Assembly (NCBI GenBank): GCA_021521415.1
Contig: JAIQDT010004219.1
Span: forward strand, 1-64,000
From: Bidens hawaiensis
Lineage: Eukaryota > Streptophyta > Magnoliopsida > Asterales > Asteraceae
Direction: 5' to 3'
DNA: 64,000 bases
The translations under genes were made by a program, and so were the position numbers. Each line of letters opens with the position of its first letter. Positions within the stretch are counted from its first letter, which is position 1. A model generated the notes under the pieces. That model did no database searches, had not been told where the DNA came from, and worked only from the letters and a program-made list of their open reading frames with translations. Positions 1 through 11,471 of this stretch are shown here, in pieces.

Positions 1-2644
1 TACATTCTTAGCGCATTGCGGGAAGAACATGCATTCTTAGCGTGCTGCGAGAAGAGTTCTCTTCACGCATCGCAGGAACAAGATGTCTTCACGCAGGCTT
101 CCATGTAAGGAGTCTGGCGCGTGGAGCTGCAGACATCCTTAGGCGGGAAGGACCAAAGGACAAGCAAAGAGTTGGAAACAAGGCTTAAGGGCGGGACGGC
201 GACAAGAGGGAAAAGAAGGCGGAAAGAGAGAAGGAAGGGGGAGGGGACGGCGGAAAGAAAGAGAGAGAAAAAGGCGGGAAGGAAAATATATTATTATTAT
301 TAAAAGTAAAATATAAGTATAAATAAATATTAAATCATAAAAGAAAGAGATCGGGTCAGAGAAACGGGTACCTGGGTCGGGTCGGATCAGGGCAGATGTC
401 ACATAAAGCCTTTTCAAAGTCAACCTTGAAAAGTAAGAAACTCGAATTTGATTTTTTTTCGCCCATTAGATGGTTTCGTTGATAATGAGCCGGCTATCCA
501 TGATGCTTCTTCCATTTAATAGAGCCGATTGGGTGTTGGAGATGATACAAGGCACAACCACTTCAAGTATGTTAGCCAAGACTTTAAAAACTTAATTAAA
601 AATACACGACTAATCGCTCTAGAATCATCTAGCTTTTTCGCTTTTAAGTATGGGCTATAAAGAAGGATTACATCCTCGCTAACCAAATATACCAATATAA
701 ATAATCTTTAATAGTAACAAGATCCATTAGGCCGTGGGTTAAATTGGGTGAATTAGCTGTCAATCTTAAATCGTTTTCCATGATTAAATCATCGGTGAGA
801 TTCAATTTTGGTTAAACAACGATTTGGCAATATCAATTCTTGATTATATCCGAGAATTAAGGGCCAAGAAAGGTTGGGGGTATCGGATCACCAACGGGAG
901 AGAGAGAGAAAAATTATTTGATTAATTTAATATTTAGTCCTTAGATGGGTTGGGTGCATAACATGATTAACGTCAGTTAAGGGGGTGTTTTGTGTATTAG
1001 ACTCCAAGTTATTTATACTTAAATTAAAAGTAAATGAATAATAAATAAAAAAAATCATATTAAACAAAAGCAGTATTTTATTGATGAAATACCCAAGTAC
1101 AAAACGGATCGGGTGACGGCTACAAAAAATGTTAAAGATGATTTGTTGATACGAATTACGAAACATATACAACATATTCCAAAAATGAAAAAAGTAAGTA
1201 AATAAATAGAAAAGGTTAAACAGACGGTTTCAAGCTTCAAATTGTCAGATAGACCAGTAAACCGCCAAAACCAAACTAATCGATCTCAAGCTAGCCGACG
1301 TGCTTCGGTTTGTACACACAATCAGTTTCCAAGGAATTTATCACTTTATGAACATCCTTGGTTTATACAGTTTACTTAAGGGACCAATCAACTTTTGTGA
1401 AGTCGGTTGAGAAGTTGGGCATAACATCTGAATGTATCTTGCAAGACCCCACATGAACCTGGATGCTTCTGTTGACTCATCAATCATCATGGGTCGGATG
1501 CAACAAAGATGGGGAGTGGGTCATGTTCCAGGTACTGTTGGACTTGAAGTGGGTCCCGTGCAAAGGTAAAGAGCAACAAAAAATAAAGAGAAGTGATTCC
1601 AATGGATGATAATTGCTTAAAGTGTTGAATTCTTCAACCCAAGAATCACTCACATTTATTTGTATGATGTACATAGAATCTTGTGTTTCGTGTTGACCGG
1701 TTTTATGTTTTTGCTTCTTCCTCTCGCATTCTCAAGCGACTTGATTTTATATCTGTTGTTCTGTTGGGAATTTCGGTTTAAGAACGTTACTTGCGTGAAA
1801 GGTTAAGTAACATGATTTAATGAGTGGATAATTATAAACAATTAAATATGCTCAGATTTAATTGTTAGTATAATTATTATGTCCTATTATTTAGTAATCC
1901 TAGTTGTAGTCTAAACGTGATATGTTAGATTTTAAATACACATGCTTTGAGGTTTAGAGATTGTAATCTGAGTAATTGAGTTTTGAGAAGTTTCTCAATA
2001 ATAAAAATGTCTGAGCTTGTGTTCGATACCTGATACCAATTCCATTATGCTCGAGATTAGAAGCCAATGGAACTATGGAGAATCGGTACTCAGAATTAAT
2101 GAATAAAGTTCTTGGAAATAAAGAGTTGTTAAATATTTCAAGACGCAAAATTAGTTTCACTTTTTAAAAATCAATGGTTGGAGGGGAAAAAAATGCGAAC
2201 TTTTGTTTTTAACACTTTCTTTAACAACATTTTCTAAAATCCAATGAGAAACTTTTTAAGAACCTTTAAACATGCTAATCTTAATGTGCTAACTTCATAA
2301 TTGAACAGGTTGCATTCAAGTAAACTAATTATTAAACAAAACATGTTCGTGTTAACTTGTTTAATAAATCATAACATGCTTATTATCTTTCTATATTTAA
2401 GGAATTTTCAACCTAATGACAAACTGACAAAGCCTGATGTGAGCAAGGACGAAGCATCGAAGGGACCAGGGTACGCTTTTACTCAGAAGTGTAAATTTTC
2501 GCATTTTTGAATAGGTTAAAGAGATGATAATTATACATAAATCAATAAAAAAAACTTAATAGTAAAAAAGGATCAAGTGAAAAAGAAAATACACAAATTT
2601 GATTACTGAACGAGTGAACGGTATCGTCAAAAATCTGTTATGAT
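1..2644. other. Gene-free stretch, AT-rich
   Basis: I see no supportable gene. Positions 181-290 are purine-rich (GGGAAAAGAAGGCGG-like), which produces a meaningless basic ORF. Positions 350-400 are rich in CGGGT words. A short stretch around 1440-1580 could be a worn exon remnant, but I recognise no family in any frame. The rest is AT-rich with no long ORF. Confidence 0.5.
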
Positions 2645-3775
2645 TTAGAAGACTTCATTACTTCTACACCGAGCAACCGCAGACAACGATTTCTCAGATC
2701 GCGGTGAACAACTAGACGATGAACCGGATCTACCCGTACTACTCCTCAGCATTTTCATCTCTCCCTCATTGTCCACTTTATTATCCTCAATTCCAACTTT
2801 AGTTGAACTTATACTCGCTGGAATTATGCAGTTGCACAAAAAACCTGCAACACCACAGTTCGTTAATCGAAAAATCACACGATAAGGTTTAAATGTCTTA
2901 AAAATGACGTACCGATTCTGGCGAGCCGATTGATCCAATTAGGGATTGAGTTTCCAGTGAGTCTAATGCATACATCCTTGCAGAAGTGATTGCAGTTTTT
3001 GGTGATGAGATTGTATGATATTCCTTTGTAGTCTTCGGCTAGATCTTCCATTATTCGTCTTACTTGTGTTAGTTTCTTCTCTGTCCATCCGATCAGAATT
3101 TGCTTTCGGAACGTGAATCCTTCGCATTGTTTCGGTTCTCCTTCGTAGATTCCGGTTGTTGATTGTTCGTGACATCCAAATGCGTATTCAACTCCATGCA
3201 CTAAATTCGAAAGGAAAAAATGTCATGCTATAAGTATAACTACACTCCCTCGACGTATGGTCATTTTGAAAAAAATAGTCAAACTTTGAAAGTTATTGGT
3301 CATAACGGGGATGGGTGTTTTACTATATGGGGGTCAAGCTTTGAAAATTACTGGTCAAAACGTCGTTTGGCCATATCTTAGCTACTGTTTTGACTATAGG
3401 CTGTCGAATGGTCGTCCGACCTCTATTCAGAAGTCTGGGATTAAATATTAGACGGTGTGTGTATAGCTGACTTTCGGCTTTCACATCATCAAACAACTGT
3501 CTACAAAACATTCAGATGAATGTTTTGACAAAACGATCGAAATTAAAAAATTCCTGGTCAGAACAACCGTTTTGAATGTTGAACAATATCCGGATGAATC
3601 ATATAAATGTTTCTAAAACAATTGCTCCAAAATTCTAACCTTGGACGCCAGAATGATAAACACCGAGGCCGAGCCAATACGCATAGCCGTTCATGGAGGT
3701 GAGATCATACACATTGAGGTACACCGGCACCGATCCTTCTTTCCGGCACTCTATGGAGCTTCGTCTGCACAGCAT
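2645..3775 (-). CDS. DeSI-like / PPPDE domain cysteine peptidase
   Basis: A putative thiol isopeptidase of the PPPDE (DeSI) family, which removes SUMO or ubiquitin from proteins in the cytosol or nucleus. Three coding exons on the minus strand are 3640-3775, 2913-3200 and 2645-2844. The introns are GT-AG and the phases join exactly, giving 207 residues, a normal length for plant DeSI-like proteins. The N-terminus holds VPVYLNVYDLTSMNGYAYWLGLGVYHSG with the catalytic His near residue 41. The middle holds VEYAFG and YEGEPKQCEGFTFRK. The catalytic Cys lies near residue 115 in ITKNCNHFCKDVC, followed by the family's PNWINRLARIG. The C-terminal 60 residues are low-complexity and Ser-rich. The ATG at 3773-3775 is the first one giving the conserved strand. 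No lesion was seen. The substrate is not predictable from sequence. Confidence 0.93.
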
Positions 3776-5368
3776 TTTTGGGTTGGAACTGAATGAAGAT
3801 TTGTTGAGGGAGAATGAGCTAGCTAACAGTTAGCATGCATTTTGCAAAAGTAACATTTTCAAATTCTTAAAAGCGGTGGATGCAAATAATATATATACCG
3901 ACGGAGGTATATATATTTTTATTATTTTTATTATTTTTTAAAGTAAGGGTATGAAAGAGGTAGGGACTTGCATTTAAAATATTTTACTTTGCAAGTTTAT
4001 TGTTCGACATTTTTATGTGATTATATTTAAGTTGCAGAACTAATGCATTCAACTTAAGAGTTAAGACTATACTTATTAAACCATTATATCTCTCTCTCTC
4101 TTTTTTTTTCTCATAAGAAAGCAACTAAATATAAAACAAAGCATGCTATCTGTCCTGTAACTATCACACTAAATTACATAGATTGTTCATGTGGTGTGTT
4201 GTTTGTTGTTTGTCTTTAATCGATAACTTGTTCACTTAGATTAAGACTCTTGAAACAACCAACAACTAATTTAGAATCTATCTAACTAACTAATGCACGA
4301 ACTCAATAGATTGTTATGTACCAACTAGGGTCTCAACAATTAAGTCGGTATGGCAACACAGATAGAATCAACGTTGACAATCATGCCATGGAAAGGTTAA
4401 AGATACGTATTAGAGATAGCTTAGCTTAGGCAAAAAAGGTGATGATCTTTTCGAATGCGAACTTATAAATGACAGGGATATCATTATTGATCGTAGATTT
4501 TAGTATTGCTTGAAAGATTTTCTTGATTATGTCCATTCTAATAAGAGTTGATAAATAGTATTTTTATAATGTAAAAATCATTTTCATTGCTACTTAGTGG
4601 CTTAGCGTTAGGAAGTACACTTTTTGTAAATAGTTGAGCCTAAATTTGTACTATCTAAGTTAGATACTAAGTGTAAGTATACAATGATACCATCTATGTA
4701 GTTTATTTCACTAGAATATAAATTTTATATTTCATATATCAATGATATTGTTTTTTAATGAGGACCACATAGCATGTTAAAGTATTTTTGACATCAATAA
4801 AGAATACTAAGTATTCTGGTAATGTAGGGCTTTTGTTAAGCTAGAGTTTAGATCTGAATTGAATTGTTTGTAAAAGTGGTTGTAATCGGAAGGTATGCAT
4901 TAGCAAATGCAAGGCCTTTAAAATAAGAAGGTCTTGGGTTTAAGTTCCTTAAATCACATAAAAGGCCAGACAAATAAAAATATAAATTGAATTCTGTTTG
5001 TTAAAAACTTAAAAGTTATTTCAAGTAGAGTTTATTAACTAAAAAATAGAATAAAAAAAAACTCACACGCATTCAACATATAAAATTTGCGGTGTGTATG
5101 TTTCTTAAACAGATAAGTGTTTTACGCTAATATATATTTTTATTTTATTCAATATCCTATTTGTGTTTTATTAAAACATATTACAGAATAATGTAACAAA
5201 GTGTGTATTTATTATTATTAATTAAAAAGTAAATTATTATGTGTAGTGGAAGAAGTGTGTTGCTAATCATGGCAAGGTGGAGCTAAGTGGACATGATTAG
5301 TATTTTATCATGATCTGTGATTTAGTTTGATTTTCTCTCTTTCTTTAAGATCTAACTAATATGTGTTA
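3776..5368. other. Gene-free stretch upstream of the DeSI-like gene
   Basis: This holds the likely promoter side of the minus-strand DeSI-like gene and AT-rich DNA. A short CT run lies near 4088-4100. At about 4880-4970 there is a tRNA-B-box-like word (GGGTTTAAGTTCC) that could be a worn SINE, but it is too weak to call. No ORF is supported. Confidence 0.45.
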
Positions 5369-6750
5369 CTAGATTTTATCCCTCATATTACGTGAGTTAT
5401 TTTATATTATTCGTTATTAATATTTATATATGTATATTTAGATTTTAATTTTATTTATTGTAAGAAAGTTAATAATTAATATACTTGAGGTTTGATGATA
5501 AAATGGTTTCGCAAATAAATAATATGTTATAATTCGGTTTAAAAGCTATCCGGGTTTGGTGATACCCATTATCCGTTTATTTTCTTTATTATAAAATTGT
5601 TTCTTAATTATAAATAATATCTTTTTTTAAATAAAATAGGATATTAATTTTTAGTATATCCCTATTTTATAGGATTTTCACATCAAATATTTGATGAGAT
5701 TATTTTTCAATATAATGAGATGTTATAACCCGTTTAAGAGCTATCTGGGTTTGGTGAGACCTTTACCCGTGAATTTGGGTCAAATGCGTGAGAATGTTTC
5801 ATTTACAAATAAAGCAATCTGATAGCTTGAGAGAATAATTGTTTTACATTTTTCGGTTTTTAATATTTATTTTTTGGATTTTAATTTCTTTATTGTAAGA
5901 AAGTTAATAATATACTTACGGAGTTACGGTGCATTCTCGGGTTTAAAATACAAGAAAAAGAAATGATAAGATTGGAAAAGGGGAGAAAGGAAATTAAATT
6001 ATATATTTAAAAGACATTCTCGAGTTAAAATAAAAGAATAGAAAAGAAAGTGTTAATTACATTCTTGAGTTAAATAGGAAGGAAAATATATGATAAAAAT
6101 TGTAATTTTACAATAATATCCTCATTATTGAGTTAGATATGAAGAAAAAGATATGGTAAATTAGTAATATTATATATGACTATAAACTTTCCTACGAATC
6201 ATGCCATATTTAGCTGGAAAGTTTTGAAGGAAAAAAGTCATAGTTTTTCTTTCCATTCTCTTTCTTTTCTTTTAATGAAAAAACTCAATAATGAAAAAAA
6301 AAATTTCTTATCTTTTCTTTTCCAAACCCTTAAATCAAAAAACTCAAGAATGCAGTGTTATGGTTTAATGATGGAAGAGTTTCATAAATTAATGATATGT
6401 TATAATCTGTTTAAAAGCTATCTGGATTTGGTGACCGATGACCCGCTTTGTTTTTTACTATAAAACTGTTTATTAATTATAAATAATATCTTTTTTTTTA
6501 AACTGGATAGTATATCCCTATTTTATAAGATTTTCAAATCAAATAATTAGTAATATTAATTTTTAATTTAATGAGATGTTATAACCCGTTTAAGTGCTAT
6601 CTGATTTTGGTAAGACCCATACCCATGAAATTGGGTTAAATCAATGAGAGGCCTCCATTTAAAAATCAATAAATCTGGTGGCTTCCATAAAAGGGGGGGG
6701 AGCGACCACATCGCGACACATAAAATTTTAGGGGTGTCATTTATATATAT
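5369..6750 (-). mobile_element. Non-autonomous Helitron-like element (two internal repeat units)
   Basis: Read on the minus strand, the left end finishes with a short GC hairpin (CTCACGTAATATGAG), about ten bases and then CTAG followed by T. This is the 3' signature of Helitrons, which insert between A and T. The other end begins with TC in TCTATCTATAATATATATA. The body is two diverged copies of a unit of about 450 bp, recognisable by AAGCTATC(C/T)GGGTTTGGTGA, AGTATATCCCTATTTTATAG and ATGAGATGTTATAACCCGTTTAAG. The same two-unit structure recurs at 39317-40281 and a one-unit copy at 38818-39316. It has no coding capacity. A Tourist miniature is nested in the second unit at 5927-6357. The family assignment is an inference from the ends, and the right edge is approximate. 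Confidence 0.68.
5927..6357. mobile_element. Tourist-like (PIF/Harbinger) miniature element, 431 bp
   Basis: Terminal inverted repeats CGGTGCATTCTCGGGTTT (left) and CACTGCATTCTTGAGTTT (right end, reverse complement) are flanked by TTA on both sides (5924-5926 and 6358-6360). A 3-bp TTA duplication is the mark of PIF/Harbinger. The word CATTCTYGAGTTA recurs inside at about 6014 and 6060. It has no coding capacity. The related Helitron copy near 39860 reads straight through this position and serves as an empty site. Confidence 0.8.
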
Positions 6751-7293
6751 TATAGATAGATTAGAAAAAGGTAAATTGATATGCCAATTTTATTTAATTT
6801 GGGGTTTATTTAGTTTGTATTTACTCTTAAGAAAGAACGTTAAGTTTTTTACAATTCAGGAATTTATAAAAAAAATATATATGTTTCTATTCCTAAATTT
6901 ATTAAAAATTAGATTTTCATCATTTTATTAGTTAAACAATTAAACTTGTATTCCGATGATGGTGACCCTATGATATCTCCAAAATCGTGCTACTCGGACA
7001 AAGATGAGTTAAGCTGGGTTAGTTTTTGTAGATGCACACAAATTTTTATCTACTTTTTAATAACTTTATAAATGATTAATCGCCATAAACATAATTACAA
7101 CTTACAATGCATACATTATTATAATAATATTTTATCAGTTAAGATGGGACTAGCCTATTTGGTAGAGGCATTTGCTTCTTAGAGGGGAGGTCCTGGCAAC
7201 CTTGGCAAAGTGTAGTTTAGATTTATTGGTGTCTGACCGGACCAGTCCGACCAGGATTCAGTCCGCTGACCAGTCCAGTTCTGTGTTGTTCGC
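6751..7293. other. Gene-free stretch with diverged GC-rich repeat
   Basis: AT-rich up to about 7140. Positions 7145-7200 carry GACTAGCCTATTTGGTAGAGG, a possible tRNA-derived SINE trace. From about 7225 come CCGGACCAGTCCGACC-type words that continue after the miniature element at 7433-7640. This suggests a larger worn hAT-type element that the miniature entered. Confidence 0.35.
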
Positions 7294-7432
7294 TCTGGGG
7301 GATGAGATCGGTGCCGTACCGGTACCGAAAATCCCGGTACCGAAAATCACAAATTTTTGGTACCGATACCGAAATCTTCGGTTTGGTACCAATACTGGGA
7401 CGGTACCAGTACCGAATTTGCTCATCCCTACT
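7294..7432. mobile_element. hAT-like miniature element, about 139 bp
   Basis: The ends are inverted around GGGATGAG (left GGGGGATGAG, right CTCATCCCTA), and the body is made of GGTACCG words on both strands (GGTACCGAAAATCCCGGTACCG). The 7-mer TTGTTCG flanks it at 7286-7292 and 7433-7439, with an eighth base differing (C/G). This is consistent with a hAT 8-bp target duplication. Confidence 0.6.
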
Positions 7433-7795
7433 TTGTTCGGCTATCAGAAAATCGTCGGTGCGAACCGGTTCAACTGGTCCAACCGGAAAACCGGACTGGT
7501 TGAATAGGTTTACTATGAAAAACAAATTTTTTTTTTGAAAAATATTTTTTCCAACCCTACTCGTCATGTTTTTACCAAAGTTTTTCGGCCGATCCGATCG
7601 GTTGAACCGGTCGCTTGTCTGGTTCTCTGTCCGATCCGGTTATAAAAACATTAGGTGTAATAGAGTATGAGTAATATTTGTTACTCAGAAAGAATTAATA
7701 TTTGAACTTATTTTGAATATGTGTAATCATCTTGTAATGTTTTACAAATGCATACAAGAAGATTATGTTCAATATGGATTATGAAAGGGTCTTAC

Positions 7796-7940
7796 TAGGG
7801 ACGCTCAGACACCCCCTATACGCCCGTTTAGAGCTATATGAGGGACTATACGGGACTTATAAATGACCCTTTACGCCCCGTATAGCCCTATACGGAGCGT
7901 ATTGATGGGTATTTTTTAGCAAAATGGAGCGGTGTCCCTA
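7796..7940. mobile_element. Short inverted-repeat element, 145 bp
   Basis: It starts TAGGGACGCTCAGAC, and its end reads TAGGGACACCGCTCC on the reverse strand, so the termini are inverted. The interior repeats palindromic CCCTATACGCCC / CCCCGTATAGCCC words. The flanks share ATGGATTATGAAAGG at about 7775 and 7965, but no clean short duplication abuts the ends. It is probably a hAT-type miniature. Confidence 0.5.
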
Positions 7941-8027
7941 GAATTCTCCTTATGAAATCAACATGGATTATGAAAGGAACGTATTTGCAAACACCCAATA
8001 AACACAATTAATCAATCCTACTTAGTG

Positions 8028-8112
8028 GAATCCTACCAATAGCAAAGCTTTGAGTAGGTTATGGGAAGAGTGAAATGTAGGCATACCGCACCTCTATTCA
8101 ATAAAATAGAGA
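8028..8112 (-). repeat. Diverged copy of the RTE-like LINE/SINE 3' tail
   Basis: It shares CCTACCAATAGCAAAGCTTTGAGTAGG, TGTAGGCATACC and ATAGAGAGGTGACTTCT with the two better copies at 34651-34825 and 63811-63990. It is more worn than both. Confidence 0.55.
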
Positions 8113-8222
8113 GGTGACTTCTAGATATACCTTCAGCTCTAAATACCATATGCATGAAAGATTATAAAAAGATAATCAAAGTTCAACAATAATATAATAA
8201 TAGTAGTAAAGATAACACATAA

Positions 8223-8250
8223 TAATAAATAATAATAATAATAATATACA
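8223..8250. repeat. AAT-type microsatellite
   Basis: An impure AATAAT run within an AT-rich stretch (8170-8330). No gene is attached. Confidence 0.6.
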
Positions 8251-8348
8251 TATATAGAAATAATAAGAATAAAATACAAAAAAAAATACATCATATATGA
8301 AAAGAAAATAACATAATAATACCTTGTTAGCTTGTGCATGCTCATAGC

Positions 8349-8658
8349 TAGAGGTGTACATAATACCAATCTAGACCTGACCCGAAATCAGTTCTCACCT
8401 GTATCTGATCCGTGAGTACAACCTGGTTTTGGGTTTCTCTTGGATCTGTATGACCCAGACCCGCCTGAACCTGTCCCACCTTTACCTGGTTAAAACATGA
8501 CTTGACCCTACCCGAAACCCAAAAAATATTATGAAAAACCCGGTCAAATACCCAAGTATACCCGGAACCGGTTCCTACCCCACCCGGGTTTTGACTTTTG
8601 TTAACCATGCCCAGAACAGGTTCCGGCTCCTGAAAATACCCCGCTTTAAGCACCCCTG
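8349..8658. mobile_element. Putative hAT-like miniature element
   Basis: It begins TAGAGGTGTACATAAT and ends GCACCCCTG, so the termini are inverted around AGGGGTG. The interior is rich in ACCCGAAACCC, ACCCGG and GGAACCGG words, which resemble the subterminal repeats of the hAT element at 18509-21693. No matching 8-bp duplication was found. Confidence 0.45.
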
Positions 8659-8803
8659 TCGATTAAAGTAATGGGCTTATGGACCTATTTTTCAAACATG
8701 GGCCGTGTGTTACATATATGGTCAGACGGGTGTTGGATTTGCAGTTGGAAAACCTAAAAATTTTCCCTCTTTGTATACGGAGTCATCTTCTCGAACCCTT
8801 ACA

Positions 8804-9036
8804 GTAAGTTTAAGTTGTCTTCCTCTTCAAGCTGCAATCTGTTTTGTTCGTTCCAAATTTGCTGAATTTTTAAACCTTAATTTCCAAATAAAATCATTGA
8901 ATCCTAGCACATCAAATCAAAAAAATATATATGTTTTTGTTGGTCAAGTTACTCAAGTATATGCCTCCATATTGTTAGCTTATTGTGTATCTGTGGACAC
9001 ATGCAAGATCTTTTATATATCTATATGTTTTTTCAG
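8804..9036 (+). other. Probable 5' UTR intron of the L7-1 gene
   Basis: The donor GTAAGTTTAAG lies at 8804. A T-rich acceptor ending TTTTTTCAG lies at 9036, 15 bases before the L7 start codon. 5' UTR introns are common in plant ribosomal protein genes. The exon upstream (about 8690-8803) contains no conserved coding sequence. Confidence 0.6.
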
Positions 9037-9051
9037 GCGATATCAACCGTC

Positions 9052-9292
9052 ATGACTGATGTGGAACCAAAGCCTCTCGATTATGTATCCGAAATTGTAT
9101 TAAAGAAAAGAAAAAACAATGAGGACTGGGCAATTAGAAGAAGAGAGCAGTTGGAGCAACGGGTCAAGAAATCCAAAAGTGATCATTTTGTTATTAAAAA
9201 GCCCGAACAGCTTATCAGAGAATACCGTGACAGAGTAATTAACCAGTCAATTTTCTCAACTAGCTTATATTTGGTACTTTATAGTTTTCTCA

Positions 9293-9345
<53 letters not shown>

Positions 9346-10195
9346 AAGCTGATCTCATCAAAATGAAACATCGGGCAAAACGACCAAGAAAAACGTCTAG
9401 TTTATCTCAATCAAAGCTCCTTTTTATCATACGCATACAAGGGTATATCACTTATCATAGTTTTTATTTATTTATTTTTGTTTTCTGTTTTTATTGTTTT
9501 TGTCTAAATTGTTTCCTGTTGTTTTAGTAAAAGTGACATGCACCCTCAAACAAGGAAACTTTTATACTCTTTTGAGGCTAAGGAGGATGTTCACTGGTGT
9601 ATTTGTTAAGGCAAATGAGAGAAATATGGATATTCTACAAAAAGTGGAACCCTATGTGGCTTACGGGTAAGTCCGTACATAATATTTTAACTTCTTTTAA
9701 ATGCTCAATTTTTATATTTGCTTATTATTTTGATAAATTGAAGGTATCCCAACCTGAAGAGTGTGAATGAGCTGATATACAAGAAGGGTTTGGGGAAAGT
9801 TAATAAGCAGATATGTCCTTTGACCGACAATAACATAATTGAGCAGGTATATGATATATTTCAGGTCAAAATACGTGACTTGTTTTATTAGTAAATGGGT
9901 TGAAATTGCCACTCGGGTATCCTTGTTTCTATGCTTTTTATTTGAAGATTTCATAACTTGTAATGGATTTCTTTTTCAGGCACTTGGGGAGCACAAAGTT
10001 ATATGCATTGAAGACATTGTGAACGAAATCGAAAACGTGGGCCCGCATTTTAAAGAAATTTGCAATTTTTTGTGTCCTTTCAGTCTAAACAAGCCAGAAA
10101 AGGCGCTGCAGGGTAAGAAAAGGCCCTTCAGGGACGGAGGTGATTCAGGAAACCGTGAGGATCAAATCAACGAGTTGATTAATAAGATGAACTAA
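9052..10195 (+). CDS. 60S ribosomal protein L7-1 (uL30 family), frameshifted
   Basis: A large-subunit ribosomal protein of the L7/uL30 family, closest by eye to plant 'L7-1'. The coding exons are 9052-9234, 9345-9442, 9528-9666, 9744-9846 and 9980-10195, all with GT-AG introns. The N-terminus ([15 protein letters not shown]) is the basic RNA-binding extension. LLFIIRIQG and [14 protein letters not shown] open the uL30 fold. [30 protein letters not shown] and [17 protein letters not shown] follow, and [19 protein letters not shown] closes the protein. One extra T in a TTTT run near 9570-9573 of exon 3 shifts the frame, so as written translation ends at the TAA at 9607-9609. Downstream exons remain intact in the shifted frame with correct phases. 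It is either a very recent pseudogene or a homopolymer sequencing error. Confidence 0.88.
9297..9340. repeat. (TTA)n microsatellite in an L7-1 intron
   Basis: About 14 perfect ATT repeats run directly up to the acceptor TTCAG of coding exon 2. Length changes here would alter the spacing of the polypyrimidine tract. Confidence 0.9.
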
Positions 10196-11471
10196 TCATA
10201 TACGTCAAGACGTAAGAGAGTTGAATCTTTCTGATGTTAATTTTGTGAACCAAGGTATTTTGGATTTTGAACTCAACAGTAAATTTAGTTTTTTTTTAGA
10301 TTCGGCTTTTGCGGCCTGGTTATTGTATCTTTTTCTTTGGATGGTAAAAGTCTTGTATCATTTCCAAACCCCTCCAGCATTTTTTTAGCATTAATATTTA
10401 TTTCAAACTGCTTTTTGTTCTATTTTCATCTGTTTCTAGCAATGCTGGCTCACAGCTCCTCTGTTTTGAAAATCCTTGAACTCGGCTCGTTTCGAGCTTT
10501 ATAACTAGTTGAGTAACTGTACCACGTTTAAATGGTGACTGAGCGTGAATATTCCGAGCAATATTGTTATACCTAGACAGCATACCGACGAAAACTCTCG
10601 ATAGTGATTAATATTATTTAAAGAAGTATTGCGTAGAAAATACTATTTGCATAGAAAACACGCCACTCTAATAGTGTTAAATCATTTTCAGTCATCAAAT
10701 TTGTTTTAAAGTTATTTAGAGAAATCTTTTTCACACGTTGTTTTAAGTAGTTAGTCACAGAAGTGTTAAATCATTTATTCATTTTCAGTCATCAAAATTG
10801 TTTTAAGAAATTATTTAGAGAAATCTTTTTCGCACGAAGTTTAGGTGGCTAGTCACCGAAATTAACACGGTTTTGCCATGTGCTGATCCAAATATGTTCT
10901 TTGCTTAGGATTTTAACAATGTTAGATCTAGACTTGCCGAACTCACCATTCTAAGATCTCCGGCCATTTTATTACAGATATCATAATAATGTTATTTTTT
11001 TAATCCAAAACCTTGAAATGTATCATTTGATCCAAATTTGGCATTCTTACTCCAGAATCAGATTTGTCAAAGGCTAATTTTGTTGTAGATCAGTGAATCA
11101 GTTCTACTCAATCTTTGCACTTGATTAAGATCATACAATACACTTAGATTGGTTTCATACTTGCATTTATCTCAATACACTTGGATCATAAGAACCCGTG
11201 AAAACATTCGTCCCACCAATACCATGTTAACCAATGAGACCTAGTAAACTGCAGGCAGATGGCGTTGAAAGGTTAAGGTATGCAGTATACATGTCGAAAT
11301 AGGTACTACCTAAACTTCATTTGATTTAAAACAAATTCATCAAAAATCAAAGAAAACATCAAACAATACTATAAAACAAGTACACAAACAACATATCTAC
11401 CTTAAATTAACCTGAACCTGTAGCGCCATTACAACAAATTTAACAACATTTAACATACACTTACATATGCT
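10196..11471. other. Gene-free stretch with a small tandem duplication
   Basis: This is the likely 3' UTR of L7-1 followed by AT-rich DNA. A segment of about 75 bp starting GTGTTAAATCATTTTCAG at about 10674 recurs from about 10763 with a small insertion. Both copies contain TTATTTAGAGAAATCTTTTTC. No gene was seen. Confidence 0.5.

Noticed and set aside
121..423. Overlapping basic ORF (plus) and hydrophobic ORF (minus)
   Set aside because: They come from a purine-rich stretch. No conserved motif or start context.
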